A DNA stretch of 64,000 nt from Galaxea fascicularis (taxonomy: Eukaryota; Cnidaria; Anthozoa; Scleractinia; Euphylliidae), in assembly GCA_948470475.1 (NCBI GenBank), contig OX419346.1, forward strand, positions 377,501 through 441,500. The letters are read 5' to 3'. This document shows, in pieces, positions 9,907 through 33,264 of the stretch. The notes below the pieces were generated by a model, which worked only from the letters and a program-made list of their open reading frames with translations, searched no databases and was not told the DNA's origin. Both the position numbers and the translations under genes were made by a program. Numbering within the stretch: position 1 is the stretch's first letter; the number at the start of each line of letters is the position of its first letter.

Positions 9907-12900
9907 AGCACAATTATAAACAGTAATACACAGGTGCTGAACGGAACAAACTAAAGCTCTTTAGGTTCTAAAGCCTGGTAATTATGTGTACGTAGCCGCA
10001 CAATACTGTCCAAGTATCTCCAGTATCTTTAGAGAGTACGGCAAACCGCAAACGGATGCTTGCAGTTTGCCATCAGTGATCATCGCGTACGTGCCTGGTG
10101 CCATGCCATCCAGCGCGTAAACCAGCATTCATCTTCAAAATGTTCAGTCGTCTGTCTGTAATAATTTGCGTTTAACTCACATTTCATTCATGTAGAAAAT
10201 AAAGTTTAAAAGAAGCATTATATAAAAGCATACGATCGCTTATGTTTCCGACAACGATAAAAAAATCCAGTTTTTACACACGTTTTTCATGAATTTGAAA
10301 ACTAACCTCTTCACGTTGAAAAAAGAAAACAGCAAACATGAAAAATGGCGGGAAAAATTGGACACGTGGTCATCTCTACCGTTTGCCGTTTACATGGTGC
10401 TTAATTTCTCTTTTACCACTGATGTGACAGCCAAGTTGGCCCGACCTCACTGAGACTTCGGAGGTACTTCGGCGGTTAACGGGAAGTCACAATTTTAATA
10501 GGCTTTTTGCGTGATTGCGTCAGATGTTCAAAATTCATCACAAAGCCTCGTTTGCACTAATTTTTTTCTCATTCTTTGCACGTGCATACGGTTCGCACGT
10601 GGGTATTCTTTACAAACGTGCTGCTTTGTTAGTTTATGCCAAAAGTTTACAAGTTTGAAATTCGAAATCGAGGATTGGTGGTGAAATTGGCAAGTTCGAC
10701 TTTAACACGCATAAGGGCTATTGCCAATCGTTCCTCACTTCAAATCAAAGGGTTTCATGTGTGGGATTCATGTAACAAAACCAAAGAACACCGCAAGGCC
10801 AGGAAAGTCACAAAATTCTTTATTTGATTTTCAATGACCGTTACGCATGTGCAAATGTTTATTTGAAGACAAAGAGTGTACACTAAAATAGTTCTCCATC
10901 TTTACAATTTACAACCTTAGTGCTGTTATGACAGAGTCTTCAGCAAGTGAGAACTCCCGTACAACACTTCCAACCCCCCCCCCCCCCTCCCCGCCTCAAA
11001 AAAACAGCCTGGATTATCTATCTATAAACCCCGAATAATTGTCCAATCAATTTTTATTTTATCAATTTGTTATCAAACACTCCTACAAACTGATTTCTCT
11101 ACGGGTTATTCACTGGTTAGATGCATGTAATTGGTGCACCCTTACTGAGACTTGCACTCATCATTAATCAAAGTTAAGAATTCCCCTTAAGGTATGACAA
11201 AGTTTTATAATAAATGTAAGTTGTGATCGGTGAATTGTACATTGCATCGCGGCAATCAATGACTAAAACGTCTTCATTATCTATACATCTCAAACCAAAA
11301 AGAAAAAAGAAAGGTGAAAAAAAAAATGTAATCTTTGGATGAAAACCATCTGTGCAAAACGAGTTATCATTTTTATAAAAAATGTAGTTTCACTGGTGAG
11401 GGCGCCTAAACTACAGCTCTAAAAAAGAACCCACAGGGAGAATGGTAGACTGCTTGCAGTCGGTTTTTCTTTCGAATTTCTCTCTCTCTATTAAAATGGG
11501 TCAATACCTTTCACATAAACCGTGTTGTTTTGTGAACTGTGCACTGGGTTGAGAACTCGACGGATATTAGAGAAAAAACGGACTGCTAGCAGTCAAGGGG
11601 AATGGAATCAGTTTTCCTGCAAAAGGACACAGAAATGGGGCGTTCATCAATAAACCTCATATGCGTGTTACCTCGGAAAGGTAACCTACGGGATCCCTTG
11701 CACTTAATTCCCACAGCCTTCCAATTGCATTTAAAAAATTATTCGATTAGATTTCAGCAGTCTCTAATTTAATTTAATTCAATTTGACCGGTGGCTCAGC
11801 AGATCACAAGGTATTTCTCCAGTACAAATAACAAACGAAACAAGAAACAAGCCTGGACGGATGGCGGTATTTTTATCTGCGTTTCCGTTTAAAAATTTCA
11901 ATGAAAAAAGGAGGAGGAAAGCTCAGAGTTATGGCTAACTATCATTGGTTTTCAACTGCGTATTGAATGCGATGGTCGCTTTACAGGCAACCGACACAAG
12001 GCAAACGAAAACAAAATTTCAGAAATTAAGAACCAATTGTCACTTGGCTTCGCATGTTTTCCCGCCATTTTCCTGCTCGTCGGTGTGGCATGTTTTTTTG
12101 TCAAGTTCTGATTGGTTCACATCTCAATTTGCGTCTTTCGTCTATCTGTGATTGCCCAGATATGTTTCGGTTCTGGTTCACTAAAAACCTGGTCAAATGT
12201 GTAACATACAATGAAGCTATCTGTACACTGGTTAAAATAAACGATATTAATGGACTAGAAATAATTACCATTTAAGAAATATGCTCAACAACTTCACATG
12301 AAAGGGCAATTGCGATAACCGAGTAATTTCGCAAGCTTCGTTATTAGCATTGTCAGCAATTGTTTTAGGAGACACCACAAGTTACCTCCAAGCGTGAGCA
12401 TGAATCCTAAGACCATCATCTAACTAGGTAAGGTACGAGCCGTTTTGTCAAAGAACATACACATTTGAATGAACGTTAGGCGAATTTTCGCACTCAGAAC
12501 TATGGACCAGGAACGATTTTGCTTCACACACGTTTTCTAACGAGTGAAATTTGGTTGAAAGTTAAAACGTTTACCGTAGATATTTACAATCTGTACACTT
12601 ATGTTCACAATTTCGTCGAAACTAGTGAGCGTTAACGCGGTCACATGACAGCCAGTCGAACCGAAAAATACTCGTTTACAAAACTTGCCACGGTTCTTAA
12701 CCAATTAGATTATGTTGGGTGGTGACGATTACATGGAACCGACGGTAACTCAGGGATTTCACTAAAAATCGCAGTGTTTAAAGATCGAAGGAAATTCTAT
12801 CAACTGTTAATTTAAAATTCTCTCCTAAAAATCAAGCGCAAATTTAAAAATGCTTAAACATTCGTTAATAACAAACCTTTTGAGAGAGACAGGGCTTCAC

Positions 12901-13238
12901 CTCTGACTTAGCTTATATAAAGTACCCTAAAAACTATATACACAAGGTTAAAATACTAGAATAAATACTGGGACTGACACAGGTAAATTTGTCCGTTTAG
13001 GTATCCCACTTGTGCAAAAACGATCCCTGGATTTACACGATAAAATACCTATCTAGTCAAAAGCACTCCCGGTAATTTAAAATATCTAAAAACACTTAAA
13101 TTTGATTATTATATAAATGATCATCTTGCCATTATTCTAACTGTAGAAACTTTCTAAAAATACTTTCGCTTACGAAGACAATTTGAGATGGATTTAAGTT
13201 CAAAATAGTATAAAGTTTAAGCATATAACTAGGATATT
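9907..13238. other. Intergenic region / probable MAGI 3' UTR
   Basis: No protein-coding gene recognised. Contains a poly-C run near 10976, a MITE at 11448-11594, and AT-rich DNA. Part of it next to 13239 should be the 3' UTR of the minus-strand MAGI gene; a poly(A) site was not identified. Confidence 0.4.
11448..11594. mobile_element. Short MITE-like repeat
   Basis: Left end GACTGCTTGCAGTCGGTTTT and right end AAAACGGACTGCTAGCAGTC form inverted repeats of about 25 bp, each itself palindromic (GACTGCnnGCAGTC). No ORF. Confidence 0.6.
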
Positions 13239-25286
<12,048 letters not shown>

Positions 25287-25630
25287 TCCTGGGCTAGCAA
25301 TCAGTGGGAATCGAAGGTAAAAACATCTCAAATTCTCTTCTCACCATCGAACGGGAGAATTATATAAACAGTGACTCACTGACGCTAATAGTATCTCAAC
25401 CACGCATGCCCAGTGTCCTAGTATGCAAATCCTGCAAATAACTCGACTTCCAAATACTAAGAAGTCATTTCCTGTGCATTTAATAAGAACCTTAGAAAAA
25501 TTTTTATTTTTATTTTGAGAATTTCGTATTTGTTCCTTTTAAAGCTTCATTTGTAACGTAATGCACTTTCCAGAAAGTCAAAAGTGCGTTGGAATATAGT
25601 AATAGCACTGTGAAATATATAAATACACCT

Positions 25631-25777
25631 CTTACTAACCCAGTTCGAGGTTCGTACTGTAAGTTACGGACCGAGTTTTTTCCCATTCACTTTCGCGCTT
25701 GAGCCATATCAACGAGAAAAAACGAGGAGCCATAACTTAAAGTAGTGAGTACGGACCGAGAAAACGCGGTTAGTAAG
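25631..25777. mobile_element. MITE-like repeat upstream of MAGI
   Basis: Inverted ends CTTACTAACC...GGTTAGTAAG, with subterminal ACGGACCGAG repeated on both sides (near 25667 and 25752). Non-coding. Confidence 0.5.
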
Positions 25778-25850
25778 ATATTTATTATGTCTCTGAGATT
25801 AACAGGCGCGCAAGGAGTGCGGAAAAGGAAAATTTCGAATTTAGCGGGCT

Positions 25851-25997
25851 GGCCCCGGTTGTTCAAAGGCTGGATAGCGCTATCCACTGGATAAATATCT
25901 ATCCGGTGGATAGTGCAATTAACTTTCCCAATACTTATCCGCTGGATAGTGATTTATCTGCTGGATAGCGCTATCCAACGTTTGAACAACTGGGGCC
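25851..25997. mobile_element. Hairpin MITE, copy 1 (GGATAGCGCTATCC family)
   Basis: Ends GGCCCCGGTTGTTCAAAG and TTTGAACAACTGGGGCC are inverted repeats; the interior has multiple GGATAGCGCTATCC and GGATAGTG units that are self-complementary. A copy roughly 95% alike by eye lies at 52036-52181 in an MTMR14 intron. No ORF. Confidence 0.85.
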
Positions 25998-26399
25998 TGT
26001 ACAGTAGAGAACCGCTAAATTGACCAATCACAGCGCGCGTACTAACTGAGAGATATAATAAGAAACTGGAATTTGAAATGTACCTGATCTAATTTCTCAG
26101 CTCTTTAACAAAATTTTGCTTCTTTCGGAGCAGCTGTGTTGACGCAAAAACGTGTTTGAATTTTCCTCTTCATAAGTTTTGTCGGAAACACAATACACTC
26201 CTCTGGTTTTGTCTGAAGTGTACAAACTAAGAACAACAGTTCTTTTGTAATTTCGTTGTTGCAGCTGTGAATCAATTGAGGACCATTGAGGGTTTTTTGT
26301 GCCTTCCTATAATTAGCCCTACAACGGCCATTGTAGGCGGTCCGGGATGAGATTATTAAGAATAGCAGACATGTGAAATTATGACTGAATTATATTTTC

Positions 26400-27433
26400 G
26401 ATTACGTTTCGTTCTGGCTAATGCTCGAAACCTCAACCATTGATTCAACTTTACCGTGGCCAATTAAAAGACAAAACAAAGCGGTTCGTATTATAAATGA
26501 TGTTCTTCTAATGGAATCAATAACTCCACACTACACATCCTTAGACCCTCTGAAATTTCCTGATGTTGTTAAATTGAAGACATGTATGCTTTTTTATTTC
26601 CACCATGAAAAGTTTCCTAATATACCTGTTTAGTATCTGAGCTTCATAATTATAGTACCCGTAGTGCATCATCCAATCAAGTTGCAATATCCTCATTTCG
26701 AACTAATCTTAGGAGATTTTGCCCTAGCATTATTGGAAGTTTCTTTTGGAATCATATTCCGCAATTGATCAGGGACAAACCATCTAGAAAAAATGTTCAG
26801 AAAAGCACTTTTACGCTGGTACCTTGCTCAATATAAATGATACATTATCACTTTTATAACTTACTGAGTTATTTGGTCATTTCTCCTTCACTTTTTTTTT
26901 ATTAAAATCTCAAGTCCTTGTTATACTTAATTCCTGGGGACACAATATTAGTTTTTCTAGAGAAGCTTGGTATCGAACTAGGAACGAAAACTGTCAATAA
27001 TAAGCAACGTCAAAAGTGGGAGTGTTGTTACTGTGAAAATGAACGTGATTTGACGGTTGCCAATTCGAACTTTAATGTATGCACACTGACATTACTTCTC
27101 AGGAATATTTAATTAAGCTTCCCATTGGTTATAGAGAATTTTCTTTTGTTATTGAGGCTATTGTATTTTTGTTTGAATTCAAGTTTAAATAGCTTATGCT
27201 GTTGTATTTTTCTTTTAGTGTGTAACTATAACCCTCGGTGGTAGATGAAAAAGGGTTGTACAATGTTGCGAAAATTAATAATACCACGTAATTCAATTTA
27301 AGTGTTGTAATTTTTGTTTTGTGCATTTTTCCTCTGTAAATTTTTATCTGTTACCATATATCTTTTTTCACTTTATATTTACATAACTATGTATCAGCTA
27401 GGGATTGGAGGAATAAATAAAAAATAAAAAATA
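26400..27433 (+). mobile_element. Degenerate non-LTR retroelement (LINE) 3' end
   Basis: Reading 26421-26633 gives a reverse-transcriptase C-terminal segment (KRQNKAVRIINDVLLM, then LDPLKFPDVVKLKTCM). Homology continues across stops and frameshifts to about 26840 (WNHIPQ-like and MFRKALLRWYLAQY). The 3' part is AT-rich and ends in AATAAATAAAAAATAAAAAA-type repeats near 27430. 5'-truncated and inactive. Confidence 0.65.
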
Positions 27434-27639
27434 AATCAACCCCGCCTTCCCTGATATCAACAGCTGATGACTTTAAACGACGGTCATACTCATGCATACT
27501 TAATAAGTATTGAAAGGGTAAACCCTTTTCCAGCGCAATCATTTTCCCAGATCTTAGGAATGGATGACTCGAATATGTGAAATAGAAATTGGATGTCGCG
27601 TCATCAGTTCATGATCAGTTCAGTTCAGTTTCCAAACCG

Positions 27640-28565
27640 ACATTAATCGATTGTCAACCTGTCCAACACCTGGCAAATGAACTTTAACTTAACCAAATGC
27701 AACATCATGACCATCACTCGTTCCACCGTGGACAAACCAGCATGCTACTACATCCAGAAACACAAACTAGAGAACATCTCTACCCATAAATATCTTGGCA
27801 TAATTATACAGGATGACCTACAGTGGGACAGTCACGTAAGAGAGGTAAAGGCAAAGGCGACAAAAATCTTGGGGCTCCTGCTCCGAAATCTTTCCCACTA
27901 GTACTGTAGTTCCAAGGTCAAAGAACAGGCCTATAACTCCTTAGTTAGACCAAGAGTTGAGTGTGCCACATCTGCGTGGGCCCCCTACGAGCAGCAACAC
28001 ATCGCATCTATCGAGGCAGTACAACGCAGTGCCCTGAGGTTTGTCACTGGGGATTATTCGAGATACAGCAGCGTAACACAAATGAGAGAAACCCTTGGAT
28101 GGGAGACACTTGAGTGCAGGAGACATCTGGCTGCTGTGGCTACCTTCTACAAGTCAATCAACAACCTCACTTACCTCCCCATTCCTGTTTCCGCCCGGCC
28201 CGCAGACCCTCGCACACGGTCAAAACACCCCTATAAGTTCCGACACATTGCCACCAACACAAATGTCTACAAGTTCTACTTCTTCCCTCGCACAATTCCT
28301 CTATGGAACAGTCTGCCTACTACAGCCGTTACTGCTACCAGTCCTGAGGCCTTCCAAGCATATGCCTTGCCGATATCATTAGAACCTTTTGCCATCCTAA
28401 CTAACCAACTGACCCATGGAACCTTATTTTAATATTTACATTATATTTATTTTTGTATTTCTAGTATCTTTTAAAAGTTTTTCTTTTTCTTTTTCTTTTT
28501 TTAGCATCCTGTATAGTCGTAAGACTACGAGGATTAAAATATAAGTAAGTAAGTAAGTAAGTAAG
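27640..28565 (+). mobile_element. 5'-truncated LINE (CR1/jockey-like) 3' end with (TAAG)n tail
   Basis: Plus-strand reading 27677-28432 contains conserved RT C-terminal blocks: KCNIMTITRS, HKYLGIIIQDDLQWDSHV, VECATSAWAPYEQQHI, IEAVQRSALRFVTG, and FFPRTIPLWNSLP. A TAG at 27900-27902 and a reading-frame change break it. The 3' UTR ends in GTCGTAAGACTACGAGGATT and then (TAAG)n at 28542-28565. Younger-looking than the neighbouring LINE. Confidence 0.8.
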
Positions 28566-28800
28566 TTCAGTTCAGCGAAGGGCTAACGCTCGAAACGTCA
28601 TCTTTTAGAATCCCTGTACGGTGGCCAATTTACACTATCAACTCCATTGATAAAACCAAATTTTTGTGTACAACTCCCCAACCGACTCAGCACCACAGTT
28701 TCAATAGAAACTACCCCATCCCCACAACCTCGTCCCCAGGGCCATCCGCGCGGTACCCTCGACGAGGGTAACGCGCGGATAGCCCTGGGGACGATGTTGC
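28566..28800. repeat. Interspersed repeat with nested snapback palindrome
   Basis: 28570-28720 matches repeats at 3295-3420 and, reversed, 48925-49130: strings CGAAACGTCA, TACGGTGGCCAATTTACA and CACCACAGTTTCAATAGAAA. I suspect a Penelope-like or other retroelement terminus, not proven. Within it, 28722-28800 is a compact palindrome (CGTCCCCAGGGC, ATCCGCGCG mirrored on the right). Confidence 0.55.
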
Positions 28801-29099
28801 CCTTCCTCCTTTGAAATGTGTTTGGTACTTGCACAATGGACAGTGACAAAAAGTGATGATATTGCATTTAGACGTCCCAGAAAGGGACAAGAAACAGTAG
28901 AGTGAAGGTAGCAAGGCTTTATTTGACTAGAATATAAATATTTCCACCGCTACTCGGTTCGTTGGAATTCTAGGTTTTTAACGGTCAAGTTTGGGTTTTA
29001 TGTATCAACTTTTGATGACACACACCACGATTGGGCTGCCTGTGGTACTTCATTTAAGAAGGCCATTAAATGTAGGTTAGCTCACATTTCTACAGGAAG

Positions 29100-31474
29100 A
29101 TGAATTGGGTTGGAGGAGCTCGGTAAGTGAGTTGAAGAAACAGTCGTTGCCGATGAAAACATGAAAGCTTAATGTTAATTTGAAACGTTTATCATTTCTG
29201 TTTTGTTCAGTGTGGACAAAATGGGTCGGGAAATGTGGTTCATTCACGCTTTTTTTCAGAGCTGCTGTCTTGTCATAGCAAAAAACTCGTTTTCATCTCC
29301 TTTTCCATTCTCCTCAAAGCATGGTCTCAGTTTAAACGGGATTCTATTAGTTTAACATAGTCCTTATTCTGATGGAAGACGGAAACATTTCAGTTCTCTC
29401 CATAGCACCGCCATCTCTATAAGACCTGTAAGAAAGGTGTTTGCCATGTCGAGATAATTTCTGTATGGATGGCAAAACATTGGACCTTTTTCCTTTAGTC
29501 AGTATCATTGTGCTAATATTACTGTACTGTAAATGAACTGTAATGTTGCAGAAAGGGTAGAAAATTATTATCTTTTATATGCAGGAATCGCCTTAAGCTT
29601 AAAAATGAGAACAAACTGCAAAAGGTAAGGAGCTCAACATTTTACTATTTCGATTTTTTGACTCTGTGGTTATTTAGAGGTGATAAACAGATTTCAAACC
29701 AACAGGAATTTTTTGAAAGAAAGCGTCAACAAAAGAGCAATGCAAGAACAGTTATAACAAAAAGAATGGGCAAAATAAGAGGAAAACAAAGCCAGGATAT
29801 GTCCTCTTTGGAGGTTATTATGTCAGCACACAGAAATGAACAGAAAAGAGGTAATAAATACTTGCAACAGAGTCACAATCTTTAACCCTTGTGAAATTTT
29901 ATTATATTATTTCATTTTTGCTGGCAAATTTGATCGGTAATTACCGATCACTGGCTGTTATTTCCATCCCTGCACTCCAGTTAGGGTCTTTCAAAATCTT
30001 CATTTTCAGAGTATGTTGACTCTATGTTTGGTTATACAAGTGACTAGACAGGTTATCAAAAGGGCCCTGGCTCAATAAAAGATACCTGTTATCAAATGCA
30101 AATGAACAAAAATGGGTACAAGCTAGGACTTTAATCTAGCATTCAAAACGAGATGGGACACCCTTGACCATTGCTGTCTGTCACCCTGCCGGAACCCTTC
30201 AGTAGTATTCATATATTTATGTGTAATCTATATTTTTTTTATAAACGATTAAATTATATCAGAAAAAGGTAGCAACTGCCCCACCCAGCAGCAAAGTAAA
30301 GCAATTTACAAGAAACCCAAAAAACAGGAATTTGCAGCCAAAAGTATTCAGCAGCACATCATACCAGAACTCTCTCCTGTCAGACAGTCTTCACAGCTAC
30401 AACCACAGCTGTTAAAACAGGTATTACAACAGCCTTGTTTACAGCAGAATAATCTCTGTTTTTTGTGTCAGATCATTTCTACTATACAAAGCTAAAAATG
30501 CATTTTTCAAGATGTCATTCTGACATAAAAATTGGGTGTTTCCATAAAATATGCATAGTCACGCCATTGAAAGTCACTGATATTATTTTTAAAATCAAAT
30601 GAAGAATGATCGTCGCAGTTGTGCTCGCAATTTTTGCAATTGCGTAAAGAAGCCTGAAAAAAATGCAGGCCTTCAACAGGGTTTGAACCTGTGACCTCGC
30701 GATTCCGGTGCGATGCTCTACCAAGTGAGCTATGAAGCCACTGATGTTGGGAGCAGGTCAATTTTGGGTTCATATGTTCCCGTAAAAGATATGTAAGTGA
30801 ATGATGCATATGAAAGAAATCATATGTGAACTGTGGATATGAAATCAAATTTTGTGGGGGAGGTGTTGTTAGAAGCAAAAATTTTGTTCTCAAACAACTC
30901 AATGAATCACCCTGCTCAATCTCATTGAACATTTCGTGGGGGAGGGGTCATCAGCAGCCTTAATTTTAATTACTATAAGAGACTAAAATAAAGTTGTAAT
31001 AGGAGAGGACAGGTAGGGATTAACCTCAAACAATAATTATTTGTTGTTGTTTTGTTAAGACCCTGCATTAGATTTGTTCCCAAACATGTGAAGGTGGGTG
31101 GTACTTGAGGCCAGCATTCAGAACCTTTCAATTTGTTGTATTCATACATCCATGTATTATCTAGTATATATTTCATAAAGGATTATATTTTAATGTTAGG
31201 AAAAGGAAAAAACTGCCCCCTTCAGCAACAAGGCAAAGCAATTTTCAAGAAGGACAAACTTGGTAAATTTTGTTCAGGGCAGGACAAAGCAGAGTGCATC
31301 CCTAGCTTTGTGCAAACGACACAAGAGCAGCAATGTCTCCTGTCAGTTCCAAGTTTTGTAAATTTTGTTTTCTATAGCCATTTTCAGGGCATTAAATCAA
31401 GTTATTACCAGTTTGTGTCAAATAAAATAATCACTGTAAATGCCAATTCAGATTCACATTCATTCAATAAATAA
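29100..31474 (+). CDS. REDIC1: REDIC1 (C12orf40)-like meiotic protein, short form
   Basis: Exons: 29100-29122, 29585-29624, 29706-29850, 30263-30420, plus 31200-31474 as a duplicated alternative. Joined, the start reads MNWVGGAR, NRLKLKNENKLQK, EFFERKRQQKSN. From memory this aligns without gaps to the N-terminus of vertebrate REDIC1 (MNWVGGSR, then a basic stretch, K-EYFEKHRLKSK), a factor implicated in meiotic crossover formation. Exon 3 ends in phase 1, which fits both exon 4 and exon 5. Exon 4 (NCPTQQQSKAIYKK) and exon 5 (NCPLQQQGKAIFKK) are duplicates. Exon 4 ends in phase 0; reading through its donor gives a stop near 30492. Exon 5 stays open to TAA at 31472, next to AATAAATAAA. At roughly 145-165 aa it is far shorter than the vertebrate protein (about 650), so it may be partial or truncated. 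Confidence 0.6.
30560..30745 (-). repeat. tRNA-derived SINE (second family) in REDIC1-like intron
   Basis: Minus strand reads a tRNA-like head, GGCTTCATAGCTCACTTGGT-AGAGC, with a B box GGTTCAAACC, then a body with a local inverted repeat (CTGCATTTTTTTCAGGC) and ACGCAATTGCAAAAATTGCG. The acceptor ends pair imperfectly and position 33 is not T, so a retroposed head is likelier than a working tRNA. Confidence 0.65.
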
Positions 31475-33264
31475 AATTTATGTTAAATTTAATGCTGTGT
31501 CCTTTAAAATGTTTGCATTACACATAGCACATACATGCATTTTATTGAAGAGACTTTTCAGAGGCTTTTCATCATGCGATATTATCACTTGTTTATCTTG
31601 ACTGTGAAAGAAAATTGAAACGAGTAGAAGTGTAATAAAAAACGTCTTTTGCAACAAAAGATGCAGATGGATGTATTAGAGGTACAGTGCTTGTCTATAT
31701 TCGATTGTCCATTGACTTCCTTGTCAGTGTATCCATGGTGACTGTAAAGCCATAGTTAACATAAAATTCACATGTCCCTCATACGCCACTTTTGCCCACC
31801 CCAAATTCAACTTCTCCTGAAACAAAAAATGTGAAAAATACATAAGGTTTGTATCTTATGTCTGGATAATTCGAAGAAAACATCTTGTGCATCATGCTGA
31901 CTCTGACAGAGACAAGAAGAGTTTATTTTCATTTTACCCCTTACAACATTGCAGTTCGTCTACCTGGAGCCATTCTATAAACTCTACATTGTAGATGACT
32001 TAAAATTCCACGAACATATCAAATGATTGGTGTAAGGAAATAGAGGAAAATGTCCCACTTTTTGCTTCAGACTTCAAAACCCCATGCCCACAACTTCTAA
32101 AACAGATGCCTACTTGTGGCATTCTCAGTTTAAATTTGTATGGTTGACACTGAACACACATGGTCTTTAGATTAGGGGTAGCGAATGGTACCTCTGAAAT
32201 CTTGGGTCTCGTAAACTTTTCATCTGATCTCAGTCTTGACAGCCTTTGCGAAGAGTCTTGAAGTCTTGTTTATAGTGCCTTTATTTCAGTGTCAAAGTCT
32301 CACGTCTGGTCTCAGTGTCAAATTTTCAAACAAGGGTCTCAGCATCTCGGCAAGTCTCGGATTTTACCATTCACCACCCCTCAGATTGAACAAAGACAAT
32401 GTAACGTATATAAAACAAGTCTACAGATGGGAAAGCCTACAGTAAATGCTGGTATGTCTGATGCTTACAAAATAACATACAATTAATTATTTTCAATTTA
32501 AATGTACAGGCAGTGCCTCAATTCTTGGTGAGTTCTTTGATAGTAACGTTGAATGTTACAATGCCACAGTATTGTACACGGTATTCAGGCATCCATGCTA
32601 TGTATTTGATTATAAATTATTCTTGGTTTTCAGTCACGTGACCAGCGGTCATATTGGTTCAATGAAACAAAAGAAAGTATTTGCATAAAAATAGAGTTCA
32701 ATTCCCAGAGGGTTAGCCTTGTGCACCAACATGGCTGCCATTCCTCTGTTTTTGTGCACCAACATGGCCGCCGTGACGTCACATGCAAACCAGCAATTAT
32801 TTTAGTCTAAAAATAATATGAAGCACAAGCATTGAATGAAAATTCAGGTTAAGACCATTTACCAGTAGATCTTGCACCTTGGTGCTAGAATCCACTCATC
32901 CTCACTGAATAAAAAAACTTGCTGCATGTAGGATAAAATATCTTAATACATGTAAATGCTTAAATATATTATTTTGATAAGTTACTCTGGGTAAAAATCT
33001 CATAAAAATCTTGGCTATTGTATAGAGCCTACTTTTTTTTTTATAATAAGTTTACTTGAGATGCACAAAGGTAGCAACGAAGCTCAAGATCCAAAGGCTA
33101 ATAAAAATATTTATATTTAAAGCTGAAATTCTGGACAAGCTGTTCACTTTCAGTTTCTAAAAATACCTACTTTTTTGTTTGATGATATAGAAGACACAAA
33201 TTATATATAACAATACATGTTGACACCTCCATCGTGCTAAATATGTCCAGGACATCAGATGTAA
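31475..33264. other. Convergent intergenic region between REDIC1-like and BICD
   Basis: Contains a MITE at 32174-32381 and, near 32640-32790, a low-copy-looking stretch with a repeated GTGCACCAACATGGC. The right part should be the BICD 3' UTR. No gene recognised. Confidence 0.4.
32174..32381. mobile_element. MITE-like repeat
   Basis: Inverted ends AGGGGTAGCGAATGGTAC and TTTTACCATTCACCACCCCT. Interior has repeated GTCTCG/GTCTCA motifs. Non-coding. Confidence 0.55.

Larger units (their letters stand above)
25287..26399. other. MAGI upstream region with clustered MITEs
   Basis: Probably holds the MAGI promoter and leader; no leader exon could be fixed. Two MITE-like elements lie at 25631-25777 and 25851-25997. 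Nothing else recognised. Confidence 0.4.

Noticed and set aside
30507..30932. 141-codon minus-strand ORF
   Set aside because: Runs through the tRNA-headed SINE at 30560-30745; the apparent peptide comes from the repeat.
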